Part shown: positions 1 to 8,379 of the stretch, piece by piece
Layout of the letters: every line of letters begins with the position of its first letter
Numbering within the stretch: the stretch's first letter is position 1
Source of the DNA: Leptothoe sp034932105
Lineage (GTDB): Bacteria; Cyanobacteriota; Cyanobacteriia; Phormidesmidales; Phormidesmidaceae
Length of the DNA stretch: 64,000 bases
Assembly (NCBI RefSeq): GCF_034932105.1
Contig: NZ_JAYGIG010000004.1
Coordinates: 1 to 64,000, forward strand
Direction: 5' to 3'
Translations under genes and position numbers: made by a program
The notes under the pieces: model-generated
What the model was told of the DNA's origin: nothing
What the model saw: the letters and a program-made list of their open reading frames with translations, nothing else
Databases searched by the model: none

Positions 1-183
1 AGACTGGTGAGTTGGACAATTTCAGGGGGTAGCTGGCTCAGTTGGTTCTCGCTGAGGTCGAGCTGAGTGAGACTGGTGAGTTGGACAATTTCAGGGGGTA
101 GCTGGCTCAGTTGGTTCTCGCTGAGGTAGAGCTGAGTGAGACTGGTGAGTTGGACAATTTCAGGGGGTAGCTGGCTCAGTTGA
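1..183 (-). repeat. Three near-identical 69-bp tandem repeats (LRR codons)
   Basis: Units begin at 1, 70 and 139, each starting agactggtgagttggacaat. The first two differ at one visible base (gaggtcgag versus gaggtagag); the third diverges after about 45 bp. Each unit encodes one 23-residue leucine-rich repeat on the minus strand. The array may continue beyond the left edge. Confidence 0.9.
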
Positions 184-470
184 TTGCCTCGCCTAGCATC
201 GGGCCAAAGATCCTTGTACTTGTATCTCCAATTGCCGAAAACGTGAAGTGATTTTAAGCTCTTAAGCAATCCAATTTCGGCTGGTAGCTCAGTCAGGTCA
301 TTGCCCAAATATTTGTCCTTAACTTCCTTCGCCAGTATCAGGGTCTCAAGCTGAGTCAGCCTCCCAATTTCCGGTGACAACTCCGTCAAATCTGCTCCAG
401 CCAAATCTAGCTCTGTCCAGCCTTCTGTAGCGGCCTGGTCAATGAGCTTTAGCAGTTCATCTTGGGTCAT
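1..470 (-). CDS. Leucine-rich-repeat protein, N-terminal part (runs off left edge)
   Basis: An open frame starts at the ATG at 470 and stays open to the window edge, so the 3' end is missing. The N-terminus begins MTQDELLKLIDQAATEGW and goes directly into leucine-rich repeats of the LTELPAEIG / LSQLPPEIVQLTSL type with a 23-residue period. This is the family seen at the start of cyanobacterial LRR and LRR-COR (Roco-type) proteins; whether a Roc-COR GTPase follows cannot be seen. No signal peptide is apparent, so a cytoplasmic protein-interaction role is likely. The last three visible repeats are almost identical at DNA level, which points to recent repeat expansion. Confidence 0.8.
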   Translation of the reverse strand, partial: MTQDELLKLIDQAATEGWTELDLAGADLTELSPEIGRLTQLETLILAKEVKDKYLGNDLTELPAEIGLLKSLKSLHVFGNWRYKYKDLWPDARRGNQLSQLPPEIVQLTSLTQLYLSENQLSQLPPEIVQLTSLTQLDLSENQLSQLPPEIVQLTS

Positions 471-564
471 AGGGGGGCAGGGGAGAGGGAGTAGGGGAAA
501 GGGGTTAAGGGAGAAAGGCGTGAATCCTTTTAGTTTTAGCAAGTTTCTGACCGATTAACCCGCT

Positions 565-660
565 ATGCTACGCACTCTTGATACAGATCTTCAAACAGGT
601 CTTCAAAATGGAGCTTTGTGCCCATCATTCAAGAAATACTGGGTTAAATCACTATTCACG
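565..660 (-). mobile_element. Remnant of IS6-type element, 5' end
   Basis: About 96 bp match 16313-16396, the start of the broken IS6-type transposase, with a few substitutions and one 12-bp insertion made by local duplication (the 'atcttcaaacag' segment). The match ends at the same base, after actattcacg, in both places. That shared edge lies 10 bp from the stop codon of the CHAT gene at 670, so the element end probably sits here. Orientation is the same as the right-hand remnant. No intact transposase frame remains. Confidence 0.75.
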
Positions 661-669
661 TATGAGCTG

Positions 670-3600
670 CTATCTCCACTCCCCTTGCAGAGTAAAAGCA
701 GCCCAGTAGTAAGGGCTTTGGCCCGCTTCCCACATGTCAAGCTGGGCCGTTCTCAGGGCCGCAGCCGGAGCCTGGTTTTCTTCGAGTAAATAGCGATAGA
801 ACTCGGTCATCAGGTTAGCTGTGGCTTCGTCATTCACATTCCACAACGAAACAGCGACCCGTTCCGCACCGGCATACATAAATCCTCTAGATAGGCCGAT
901 AATGCCCTCCCCGCTGACCTGTTCACCGCGCCCGGTCTGGCAGGCACTCAGCACCACCAACTCCGCCGATAGTTTCAGGTTAAAGATATCGTGCAACCGC
1001 AGAAAGCCATCATCGCGGCGGTTGCCCTGTTCATCCACCAGGGATAGCACCACTCCCGAAAGCTGGGGGTTCACCGGATTGATAAAGCCATGGGTCGCCA
1101 GATGCACCACCCCATAGTCGCCTAGTTTTGGATCGGTCACCCAATCGTAGTTAGCCTCAAAGTCAAAGGCGGCGAGAGAACGGAGGTTGCGTTGCTGAGC
1201 TAGTTGCAGAATGCCGTCGGCTTCGGTGCGGGTAAACGGCAATGGCTGAATCGCTTGCAGATTCATATCCCGCAGGTTCCGCTCCGCTTCCCTGGGCAAG
1301 TCAGTGTTACTCGCCTGCTTGAGGCGTTCATCAGTGGGCTGGTAAACGGGGTCGGCCAACACTGCCACCGACAGCGGTTGTTCAGGGCGGTTGCCCAGTT
1401 GTTGACGCAGCACCGAGACCGCCGAGATCGAAGGCTGACTAAGGATTTCATACTGGCTCAGCAATGGCTCATACCGCTCTGCACCTGGAACCGCCAGTGC
1501 CGCGAAGGGAACTTCGGAGAGAATGCCATCCCCGGCTACTAGCAACCGTTTACCCTGGGTCCAGGCGGGCAGTTCTGGCAGAATCATCGTCGTCAGGGCC
1601 TGGGCCGGGCGTCTCACCAGACCCACCGGGCCAGGATTGGCCAGGGCATTGCGAAAGGTGCTGGCAGCCGTATTAATCTCTTCTCGACCGGGCAGGACAA
1701 CGCTTTGAAATTGTTCTGGACCGACTATCCACAGGTAGCTTTGGTCTTCACCGAGGGCGTACTGTAGCAGCACGGTGTCATCATCAAGCACCTGTTGTTG
1801 AATCTGGTCTAAGGTGAGCGGACGCGGCTGCACGGTGTCGGCATAGGCAGGGCTGGCTCGGCGGATCTCTGCTAGGGTATTTTCAAGTTGTTGTAAGACG
1901 GTCTCGCTTTCCCGATCAATAGCGGCGGCTTCAGGCTGGGTGTAGTCGCCACTGCGCAGGGCAGTGCGACGACTTTCGATCTGTTGTAACTCGGTTTTCA
2001 GAGACTGTTCCTGGGTCAGCAGCGTTGGGTCAACCCCCTGACGAATATCCACATTGGCCTCGCTGAGCAGTTCGAGCAGTACCCTGGCCCGTGAGGCTTC
2101 ACTGGTTTCAAAGGCCTCTTCAGGTCGCCCCAACTGCATCAACAGTTCGGTTTTGACCTGGTAGTAGCGTTGCACGGTGGCAAAGTAGCTAGAGCGCAGT
2201 TCGCCCGGACTAACGGCCAGGCGTAAATCTTCAATCAGAGTAATGGCAGCATTGATTTCGGTCAGGGCTTTGTCGAGCTGCCCCTGGGCCTGGTATAGCA
2301 ATGCCAGGTTGCCTAACGTAGTCACTGCACCATCGCGATCGCCCACGGCTCGGCGTAGAGGCAATGCCTGCTGATAGTAATCCAGGGCAGTTTCTAACTC
2401 CCCTAACAAGGCATAAACATAGCCAAGATTGTTCAAGGTGTTGCCTTCGCCATCCCGATCACCTAAGGTTTGCTGGAGGGACAGGGCTTGTTGGTAATAG
2501 TCTAGGGAAGTTTGTAGTTCACCCAGATCATCGTAAACAGCTCCCATGTTGTTCAGCACAGTGGCTTGTCGCTGGGGATCTTTCAAAGCCTGGCTCAAGG
2601 ATAAGGCTTGTTGATAGTAGTCTAAAGCGGTTGCCTGATCGCTCAGCGTGTAGTAAACGGTGCCAAGATTGGTGAGAGTCACGGCTTCGCCGTTGCGATC
2701 GCCGACGGCTCGTCTGATGGGTAGGGCTTGCTGATAATAGTCCAGGGCCGTTTCCCAATCTCCCAGGATATCGTAGACGCCACCAATGCTGTTGAGGGTG
2801 TCGGCTTCACCAAATCGATCGCCCACTGCTCGTTGTAGTGGCAATGCTTGTTGGTAGTAGTCCAGAGCGGTGGCCCATTCACCCAGCGAATAGTAAACTA
2901 ACCCAATATGGCCCAGCGTATTGGCTTCGCCTGACCGATCGCCCACCTCTCGACGGATGGGCAAGGCCTGCTGATAATAGGCTAGGGCTGTTTGGCGTTC
3001 GCCTAGGTCGTTGTAAATTGTGCCAATGTTGCTGAGGGTCCTGGCTTCACCCGTGCGATCGCCCTCGGCCTGACTCAGGGTCAGGGACTGTTGGTAGTAG
3101 TCCAGCGCGGTTTGACGTTCGCCCAGAGCACTATAAAGGCGGCCTATATTGTTGAGCGTAACCGCCTCGCCCGCCCGATCGCCTACGATTCGCCGCAGTT
3201 GCAGTGCCTGCTGGTAGTAGTCAAGGGCAGTTTCGCGTTCACCCAAATCGTCATAGACCAGCCCCAGATTGTGCAGGGTTGTTGCTTCTTGTTGTTGGTC
3301 ACCAGCAGCACGGCTTAACTGTAGGGCCTGCTGGTAGTACTCCAGCGCAGTGTCGCGTTCGCCAAAGATATCGTAAATCAGGCCGATGTTGTTGAGGGTG
3401 ATGGCAGCCTCCTTCTGAGCCCCCATTTGTTGCCACAGAACTAATGCTTGCTGCCAAATATCTATGGCTTGACGTAGTGAGGTTTCACTCCCTTCCAGGT
3501 AAAGGCGCACACCTTCCTCATATAGTCGAGCGGCGCTAGCCAGATCGCCCTGCTGTGCGACTAAGGTATCTTCGCCCATAGCTAGTGCGGCGAGACTTGC

Positions 3601-3675
3601 CAAGGGTGTTAGCCAGAAAGCCACACCCAGACTCGAACTTAGCCCTATCGTCAGAATCTGCCGTTTTGACAGCAT
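670..3675 (-). CDS. Exported TPR-CHAT protease-like protein (copy A)
   Basis: The 1001-residue protein starts with a signal peptide (MLSKRQILTIGL..., cleavage probably after ASLAALA). It then has about ten 40-residue tetratricopeptide repeats of the form GDRxGEAxTLNNIGxVYxxLGE, a linker helix region, and a C-terminal CHAT domain. CHAT is a caspase/separase-like cysteine peptidase fold. The predicted dyad is His in HLATHG (about residue 862) and Cys in LSACQTG (about residue 912), both intact. It is divergent from the ankyrin-GUN4-WD40 gene. Its C-terminal half is nearly identical at DNA level to the paralogue at 11308-14793, while the repeat arrays differ. A role as an extracytoplasmic protease scaffolded by TPRs is inferred; the substrate is unknown. 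Confidence 0.9.
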   Translation of the reverse strand: MLSKRQILTIGLSSSLGVAFWLTPLASLAALAMGEDTLVAQQGDLASAARLYEEGVRLYLEGSETSLRQAIDIWQQALVLWQQMGAQKEAAITLNNIGLIYDIFGERDTALEYYQQALQLSRAAGDQQQEATTLHNLGLVYDDLGERETALDYYQQALQLRRIVGDRAGEAVTLNNIGRLYSALGERQTALDYYQQSLTLSQAEGDRTGEARTLSNIGTIYNDLGERQTALAYYQQALPIRREVGDRSGEANTLGHIGLVYYSLGEWATALDYYQQALPLQRAVGDRFGEADTLNSIGGVYDILGDWETALDYYQQALPIRRAVGDRNGEAVTLTNLGTVYYTLSDQATALDYYQQALSLSQALKDPQRQATVLNNMGAVYDDLGELQTSLDYYQQALSLQQTLGDRDGEGNTLNNLGYVYALLGELETALDYYQQALPLRRAVGDRDGAVTTLGNLALLYQAQGQLDKALTEINAAITLIEDLRLAVSPGELRSSYFATVQRYYQVKTELLMQLGRPEEAFETSEASRARVLLELLSEANVDIRQGVDPTLLTQEQSLKTELQQIESRRTALRSGDYTQPEAAAIDRESETVLQQLENTLAEIRRASPAYADTVQPRPLTLDQIQQQVLDDDTVLLQYALGEDQSYLWIVGPEQFQSVVLPGREEINTAASTFRNALANPGPVGLVRRPAQALTTMILPELPAWTQGKRLLVAGDGILSEVPFAALAVPGAERYEPLLSQYEILSQPSISAVSVLRQQLGNRPEQPLSVAVLADPVYQPTDERLKQASNTDLPREAERNLRDMNLQAIQPLPFTRTEADGILQLAQQRNLRSLAAFDFEANYDWVTDPKLGDYGVVHLATHGFINPVNPQLSGVVLSLVDEQGNRRDDGFLRLHDIFNLKLSAELVVLSACQTGRGEQVSGEGIIGLSRGFMYAGAERVAVSLWNVNDEATANLMTEFYRYLLEENQAPAAALRTAQLDMWEAGQSPYYWAAFTLQGEWR

Positions 3676-4009
3676 ATATGGTTTATTCCTACCTATGCTT
3701 GAAGTTGAACGACTGAAAATAATCTGAGGCCCCTAACTGTCCATACTTATACAGAGCTTAAAGGGGCCAACAGTCAGACTACCCATTTTTTGAAGCAGGT
3801 AGTCTGACCTGGCCAGTTCCCTAAAGCCAGTTACCAATTGCCAATTGAATCAACTGGTGGATTATCTGAGTTGGGGGCAGTTTGTGCGATCTGGGGCGGA
3901 GAGCTGCCAGGCAGGTTAAAAAGTGGCCCTATCCGTCAGGATTTTCAGATATTGGACATGTAGTGTAGCAAAACCTGATTCTCCTACTTAACCCATCATC
4001 TCATCGAGC
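3676..4009. promoter_or_regulatory. Divergent intergenic region with 11-bp inverted repeat
   Basis: This 334-bp gap separates the divergent CHAT-A and ankyrin-GUN4-WD40 genes and must hold both promoters. About 100 bp next to CHAT-A resemble the region upstream of CHAT-B (14815-14910), including the block ccaacagtcaga(c/t)taccca. The inverted repeat GTCAGACTACC (3773-3783) / GGTAGTCTGAC (3798-3808) has a 14-base loop and could be an operator or hairpin. No clear -10/-35 pair could be assigned by eye. Confidence 0.5.
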
Positions 4010-7000
4010 ATGATCGGTCCATCCTTTATGCCAATGTTACCTTCAAATTTTTTAGGGTCAGTTCGGCTCAAAGCCTATGTTGCTAGCTTGCTGGCTACGG
4101 TCGGTACTGTTATCACAACGCTGCCGCTGTGGGCGCAGTCTACCCCTGCTGACGCTAGCCCTTCAGCCTTCTGCCAACTGATAGAAGGCCAGGGACCGTT
4201 TCTTGACGCTGACAGCGTCCCCGCTAATGACGATGATTTTCGAGATGCGATCGCACAAGGGGGACTCGACCAACCCTGCAACGTTTATGGTGAACGTTGG
4301 CAGCCCCTCAACTTCTTGATTGCCAGCCAAAGCCTGGAGAGTCAGACCCTTCTGATTCAGGCGGCTGTTGCCCAGGGGGCTGATGTCAATGGACAAGACG
4401 GCAACGGTAATACCCCGCTACACTATGCCAGTCAGTTTGAGACCGTGGCGCAGCTGCTGATCGACAACGGCGCTAACGTCAATGCCACAAACAACAGCGG
4501 CGATACGCCCCTGCATAACCTATATGGAGAAAAGTCTCGCCCAGTGATGCAGCTATTGTTGGATCAGGGCGCTGATATCAATGCCCGCAATCAGGAACAG
4601 TTTACGCCCCTGCACAGGGCCACCGCAGAAACGGTAGAACTGTTGCTAGCTAGCGGTGCCGACATCAACGCCCGTAACGATCAGAACTACACGCCGCTGC
4701 ACTATGCGGTCACGCTTCCTGCTGTGGCGATGGTGCTGATTGAGGCGGGGGCCGACCTCACCCTGCAAAATGACCAGGGTGCGCCGATTCATTCCACCAG
4801 TCTGAACCCCACAGTGTTGACGGCCCTGTTAGACGGGGGTGTGGATGTTAATCTGACGAACCAACAGGGGGAAACACCGCTGCATCGCCATCGGTTTAAC
4901 CCTGAGTTGACCCAGATACTGATTGAGCGCGGTGCAGATGTTAATGCTCAAGACCGCCAGGGTCGAACACCCTTATTTGAGGTCAATATTGAGGTGGCAC
5001 GGCAGCTGGTAGCGGCGGGGGCCGACCTCACCCGGCAAGATCACCAGGGTCGCACGGCGCTGCACCAGGCGGCCATCGAAGAAAACAGCTTTTGGGGCAT
5101 TGAACTGACGGAACTGTTCTTGAGCCAGCCGGGAAGCGAGGCGCTGCTGGCCGTGCGCGACAACAACGGTGAGACCGCGCTGGACATCGCTCAACGGCTG
5201 GACAAAACCGAGATTGTCAATCAGCTCCAAGCCGCTGAGGCAGTAACGGAGCGCAACAGGGCAGAGGTGCCACTCATACAAGCCGCTGAGGTAGTAACAG
5301 AGCGCAGCAGGGCAGAGGTGCCACTAATACAAGCCGCTGAGTTAGTAACGGAGAGCAACAGGGCAGAGGTGCCACTAACGGCCGTAACAGGCGGGACCCT
5401 TGCGACCCTGCAACAACTTCTCCAGGCGCAGGACTGGGCGGCAGCAGACCGCGAGACACGGCGACTGTTAGATCCCTATTCGGTGTCCAGTCCATCTGCG
5501 GATGCGGCTCCATTTGTCACCCCAGCAGTTCTGATTCGCGCCATTGACCAGGCCTGGCTGGAGGCCAGTGACGGGCACTTTGGCCTGAGTGTACAGTTGC
5601 GGCTGTGGCAGGCGGCCCAGGCCGCCCATCCCGACGATCGCTATGCAGCGGTGAATGATTTTCGCGATCGCATCGGCTGGAAAATTCCGGCTCTCCGTCA
5701 GGAAACTGACTTTATCAGCAGCGATTGGCGCAACGAGTCGGAGCTCACCTATAGCTTGCAGGCTCCCGAGGGACATTTGCCCTGGGCCGGGGTCTCAGAT
5801 GCAGTGGTGCAGGATTTGGCCGTGCCTGGTCCTGGCGAACACTGCGGTAGCTGCACGATTGATGCCATGCACCTGCGCGATGGTCGGTTTTATGGCCGCA
5901 TTCCCGAGCTGATGGCTGCGGTGGCAACAGCGATGAATGCGCCCGCCGACTCTTCCTGGCAATCGCCCCAAGTGCGATTCACCCTTGACCTGGCGGCGCT
6001 ATTCCCAGGCGCTCAGTCGTCTGAGGGTATATGGCCCCACACAATTGCGATTAGCCCCGACAGTCAACTGCTGGCCGTGAGCGCGACCACAGACGTAGCC
6101 GATTATCAGGCCGCTTTGGCGCTGTGGAACCTGACGACTGGCACTCGCCGCATTACCCTGTTGGAACCGGCCAGACTGCGGGCCGAGACACTGGCCTTTA
6201 GCCCTAACGGTCAAACCCTGTGGGCCGGGTTAGACAGTGGTGAGCTGGCAATCTGGGACACAGACCGGGGTGCGCTCATCCAGCAGTGGGACGCCCATCG
6301 GGGCGAGGTGAAGGCGATCGCATTTAGCCGCGATGGTGCCTATGTTTATACTGGCGGCGCAGATGGCACGGTCAAAATCTGGTCGCCCAGCGGTCAGCTT
6401 TACCAGACCCTGCGGCTGTCTGCGGGGGAAGTCAACCCCGGCTCGGTACAGGCACTGCTGATCAGTCCTAACGGTAGACAACTGGCCGTGTCCACCGGAC
6501 GCACAATTCAGCTCTGGGGTACCGATGGTCGGCTGATTAAAGTCACCACTCAAATCACGGATCAAACCGATATTGCCTACGACGCCTTGTCCCTGGCCCA
6601 TAGTATGGCCTTTAGCCCCGACAGCCGCTATTTTGCCACCCTCGACACCGATCACAGCGTCAAGCTGTGGAACGCGGAGACTGGGGCTCGGGTGATTACC
6701 CTGCAAAGCCCTGACCCGGTAGGGGCTCTGGCCTTTACCCAGGATGGACAGAGCCTGCTAGTGCGCAACCACCAGCAGTCGGTGACGTACTGGAATTTGC
6801 AGACCTACGAACGCGATCGCACCCTCTCCATTGCCACGGTGGACAGACAGCATGCCATTTTCCTCTCACAGCCGATTACCCTTAGCCCCGACGGTCAAAC
6901 CTTTGCGGTGCCGTTCCTGCAGGACTCGGCAGAGCCGTTCCTGTGGGACTCGTTCGGTTCTCCCGCTGTAGTGGATATTCGCCGTACCAGCGACGGTGAA

Positions 7001-7102
7001 CGGTTGACCGTGTTGGAAGGAAGCCTCACCGCGCACTTTAGCCCCGACAACCGCTGGCTTGTGACTCAGGGCTATAGCGTACAAATCTGGTCTCCCCAAT
7101 AG
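4010..7102 (+). CDS. Exported ankyrin-GUN4-WD40 fusion protein
   Basis: This 1030-residue protein has an N-terminal signal peptide (hydrophobic stretch near residues 22-40, then LPLWAQS). Ankyrin repeats follow at about 100-400 (GADVNGQDGNGNTPLHYAS type). A linker of three 17-residue repeats (QAAEAVTERNRAEVPLI) covers about 407-457. A GUN4-like domain covers about 463-630 (LLQAQDWAAADRETRRLL, IDQAWLEASDGHFGLSVQ, GHLPW). WD40 repeats fill about 670-1030 (AFSPNGQTLWAG, GEVKAIAFSRDG, GTVKIWS). GUN4 in its known form binds porphyrins and stimulates Mg-chelatase in the cytosol or plastid; an exported copy between two repeat scaffolds is unusual. The next gene, 22 bp downstream, encodes a GUN4-GUN4 lipoprotein, so the pair is probably an operon. 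Function is unknown; a tetrapyrrole or small-ligand sensor in the envelope is inference. Confidence 0.85.
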   Translation: MIGPSFMPMLPSNFLGSVRLKAYVASLLATVGTVITTLPLWAQSTPADASPSAFCQLIEGQGPFLDADSVPANDDDFRDAIAQGGLDQPCNVYGERWQPLNFLIASQSLESQTLLIQAAVAQGADVNGQDGNGNTPLHYASQFETVAQLLIDNGANVNATNNSGDTPLHNLYGEKSRPVMQLLLDQGADINARNQEQFTPLHRATAETVELLLASGADINARNDQNYTPLHYAVTLPAVAMVLIEAGADLTLQNDQGAPIHSTSLNPTVLTALLDGGVDVNLTNQQGETPLHRHRFNPELTQILIERGADVNAQDRQGRTPLFEVNIEVARQLVAAGADLTRQDHQGRTALHQAAIEENSFWGIELTELFLSQPGSEALLAVRDNNGETALDIAQRLDKTEIVNQLQAAEAVTERNRAEVPLIQAAEVVTERSRAEVPLIQAAELVTESNRAEVPLTAVTGGTLATLQQLLQAQDWAAADRETRRLLDPYSVSSPSADAAPFVTPAVLIRAIDQAWLEASDGHFGLSVQLRLWQAAQAAHPDDRYAAVNDFRDRIGWKIPALRQETDFISSDWRNESELTYSLQAPEGHLPWAGVSDAVVQDLAVPGPGEHCGSCTIDAMHLRDGRFYGRIPELMAAVATAMNAPADSSWQSPQVRFTLDLAALFPGAQSSEGIWPHTIAISPDSQLLAVSATTDVADYQAALALWNLTTGTRRITLLEPARLRAETLAFSPNGQTLWAGLDSGELAIWDTDRGALIQQWDAHRGEVKAIAFSRDGAYVYTGGADGTVKIWSPSGQLYQTLRLSAGEVNPGSVQALLISPNGRQLAVSTGRTIQLWGTDGRLIKVTTQITDQTDIAYDALSLAHSMAFSPDSRYFATLDTDHSVKLWNAETGARVITLQSPDPVGALAFTQDGQSLLVRNHQQSVTYWNLQTYERDRTLSIATVDRQHAIFLSQPITLSPDGQTFAVPFLQDSAEPFLWDSFGSPAVVDIRRTSDGERLTVLEGSLTAHFSPDNRWLVTQGYSVQIWSPQ
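5228..5380 (+). repeat. Three 51-bp tandem repeats encoding a 17-aa linker unit
   Basis: Units start at 5228, 5279 and 5330 (caagccgctgag...). They encode QAAE(A/V/L)VTE(R/S)(N/S)RAEVPL(I/T) three times in frame, between the ankyrin and GUN4 parts of the fusion protein. The high DNA identity suggests recent slippage or duplication. The unit is probably helical and acts as a spacer. Confidence 0.9.
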
Positions 7103-7124
7103 ATGTAGATGTGGGTAGCGCAGG

Positions 7125-8300
7125 ATGATGATCCACGGAAGACAAGCAATTGGCCTGGGGCTACTGGTGGTGGGCTGTCTGTCTGCCTGTCAAGGGCCTT
7201 GGTTTGTCGCCGGGGCTGACTACAAGCCATTAACAGAGCAGCTCCAGGCGCAAAACTGGCAAGCCGCAGATGCGCTGACCCTGCAACTGCTGCTAAGGGG
7301 TAGCGATCGCGTTCAGGAAGGCTGGCTGGCTGAAGCGGATGTTGTGGCGCTGGACTGCTCCACCCTACTAACCATCGATCGCCTTTGGACGGTGCATAGC
7401 CAGGGTCGGTTCGGCTGGAGTCGTCAGCAACAGATCTGGCGGGCCGTAGGCGGGGGGGACTATGCTCCAGCGATGGCGATTGCCTTTGGCGAACGGGTGG
7501 GCTGGCGCGAGTTGTCGACTCCCCAGTGGCGCTCCTATGAGATGCTGACCTTTGCGACCGATGCTCCGGTGGGTCATTTGCCTGCGACCACGGGTAACGG
7601 GGTCAGCGGTGCGGTTTGGGGCGGTGTCGCCACCCTCGGCCAGCGGTTACAAGCCTGTCAGGCACCCGCGATGGTTACCCTGCTGCGAGAGGATTACTAT
7701 GCCACTTGCGATCGCACCCCGAGCGCCGACCCCTGCCGCCTCAAAGCCGCCACCGAACGTTGGGGAGAGACCGCCGACTGGGGTGGCGTAGGCCTACCTC
7801 AGCACCTGACCGAGCTAGAGCAAGCCCTGGCCCAGCACCGCTGGATTGCCGCCGACAACATCACGCGGATTTTGTTCGATCACTATCGTCAGGCCCACTG
7901 GGCCGAATTTGGCGGCACCGATGGCCATCAACTGATTCCCTGCTATCTACTGACCGCCATCGACAGTCTATGGATGGACTATTCCCGAGGGCACTTTGGC
8001 CTCACCGCTCAGGCCGAAATCTTAGGAGACTTGAAACTCTTGCCTGCCGAGAACCACCCGCTCAGCCGAGAACAAATGCTGGTCTTTTATCAGGCAGTGG
8101 GCTGGCCAGAACGCCCGCCCGATAGATTTGAGAGTCCCTATCAATCGGCCTATGATGCGGTGTCACCTGAGCAAGTTCCCAAGGGGCATTACCCGTACTA
8201 CATGGGCTATAGTTTCTCAACCTACGGCTCGGGCTACGACGAAAGATGGCGGTGGCATCTCGACCAGAGTTGCGGTTTTAACTCGCAGATCAGGGGATAA
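7125..8300 (+). CDS. Lipoprotein with two tandem GUN4-like domains
   Basis: This 391-residue protein has a lipoprotein signal peptide with lipobox LSAC, predicted lipidated Cys22. GUN4-like domain 1 spans about 34-190 (LTEQLQAQNWQAADALT, IDRLWTVHSQGRFGWSRQ, ERVGWRE, APVGHLPA). Domain 2 spans about 225-390 (LEQALAQHRWIAADNITR, IDSLWMDYSRGHFGLTAQ, KGHYPYY). The conserved core W-x-x-AD...IDxLW...S.GxFG and the late 'GHxP' motif occur in both. It begins 22 bp after the ankyrin-GUN4-WD40 gene, implying co-transcription. Typical GUN4 proteins are cytosolic and have one domain; lipid anchoring with a tandem pair is odd. Whether the porphyrin pocket is kept cannot be judged by eye. Confidence 0.85.
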   Translation: MMIHGRQAIGLGLLVVGCLSACQGPWFVAGADYKPLTEQLQAQNWQAADALTLQLLLRGSDRVQEGWLAEADVVALDCSTLLTIDRLWTVHSQGRFGWSRQQQIWRAVGGGDYAPAMAIAFGERVGWRELSTPQWRSYEMLTFATDAPVGHLPATTGNGVSGAVWGGVATLGQRLQACQAPAMVTLLREDYYATCDRTPSADPCRLKAATERWGETADWGGVGLPQHLTELEQALAQHRWIAADNITRILFDHYRQAHWAEFGGTDGHQLIPCYLLTAIDSLWMDYSRGHFGLTAQAEILGDLKLLPAENHPLSREQMLVFYQAVGWPERPPDRFESPYQSAYDAVSPEQVPKGHYPYYMGYSFSTYGSGYDERWRWHLDQSCGFNSQIRG

Positions 8301-8379
8301 AATTCAGCGATCCAGCCTCAAGAACGGTCAATTCGTTGAGGCTAGACGGCAGCTGCAACGGATGGATGGCGCGATCTCA

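Noticed and set aside
1..207. Possible CRISPR-like direct repeats
   Set aside because: The 69-bp units are contiguous, in frame and encode leucine-rich repeats. There are no unique spacers.
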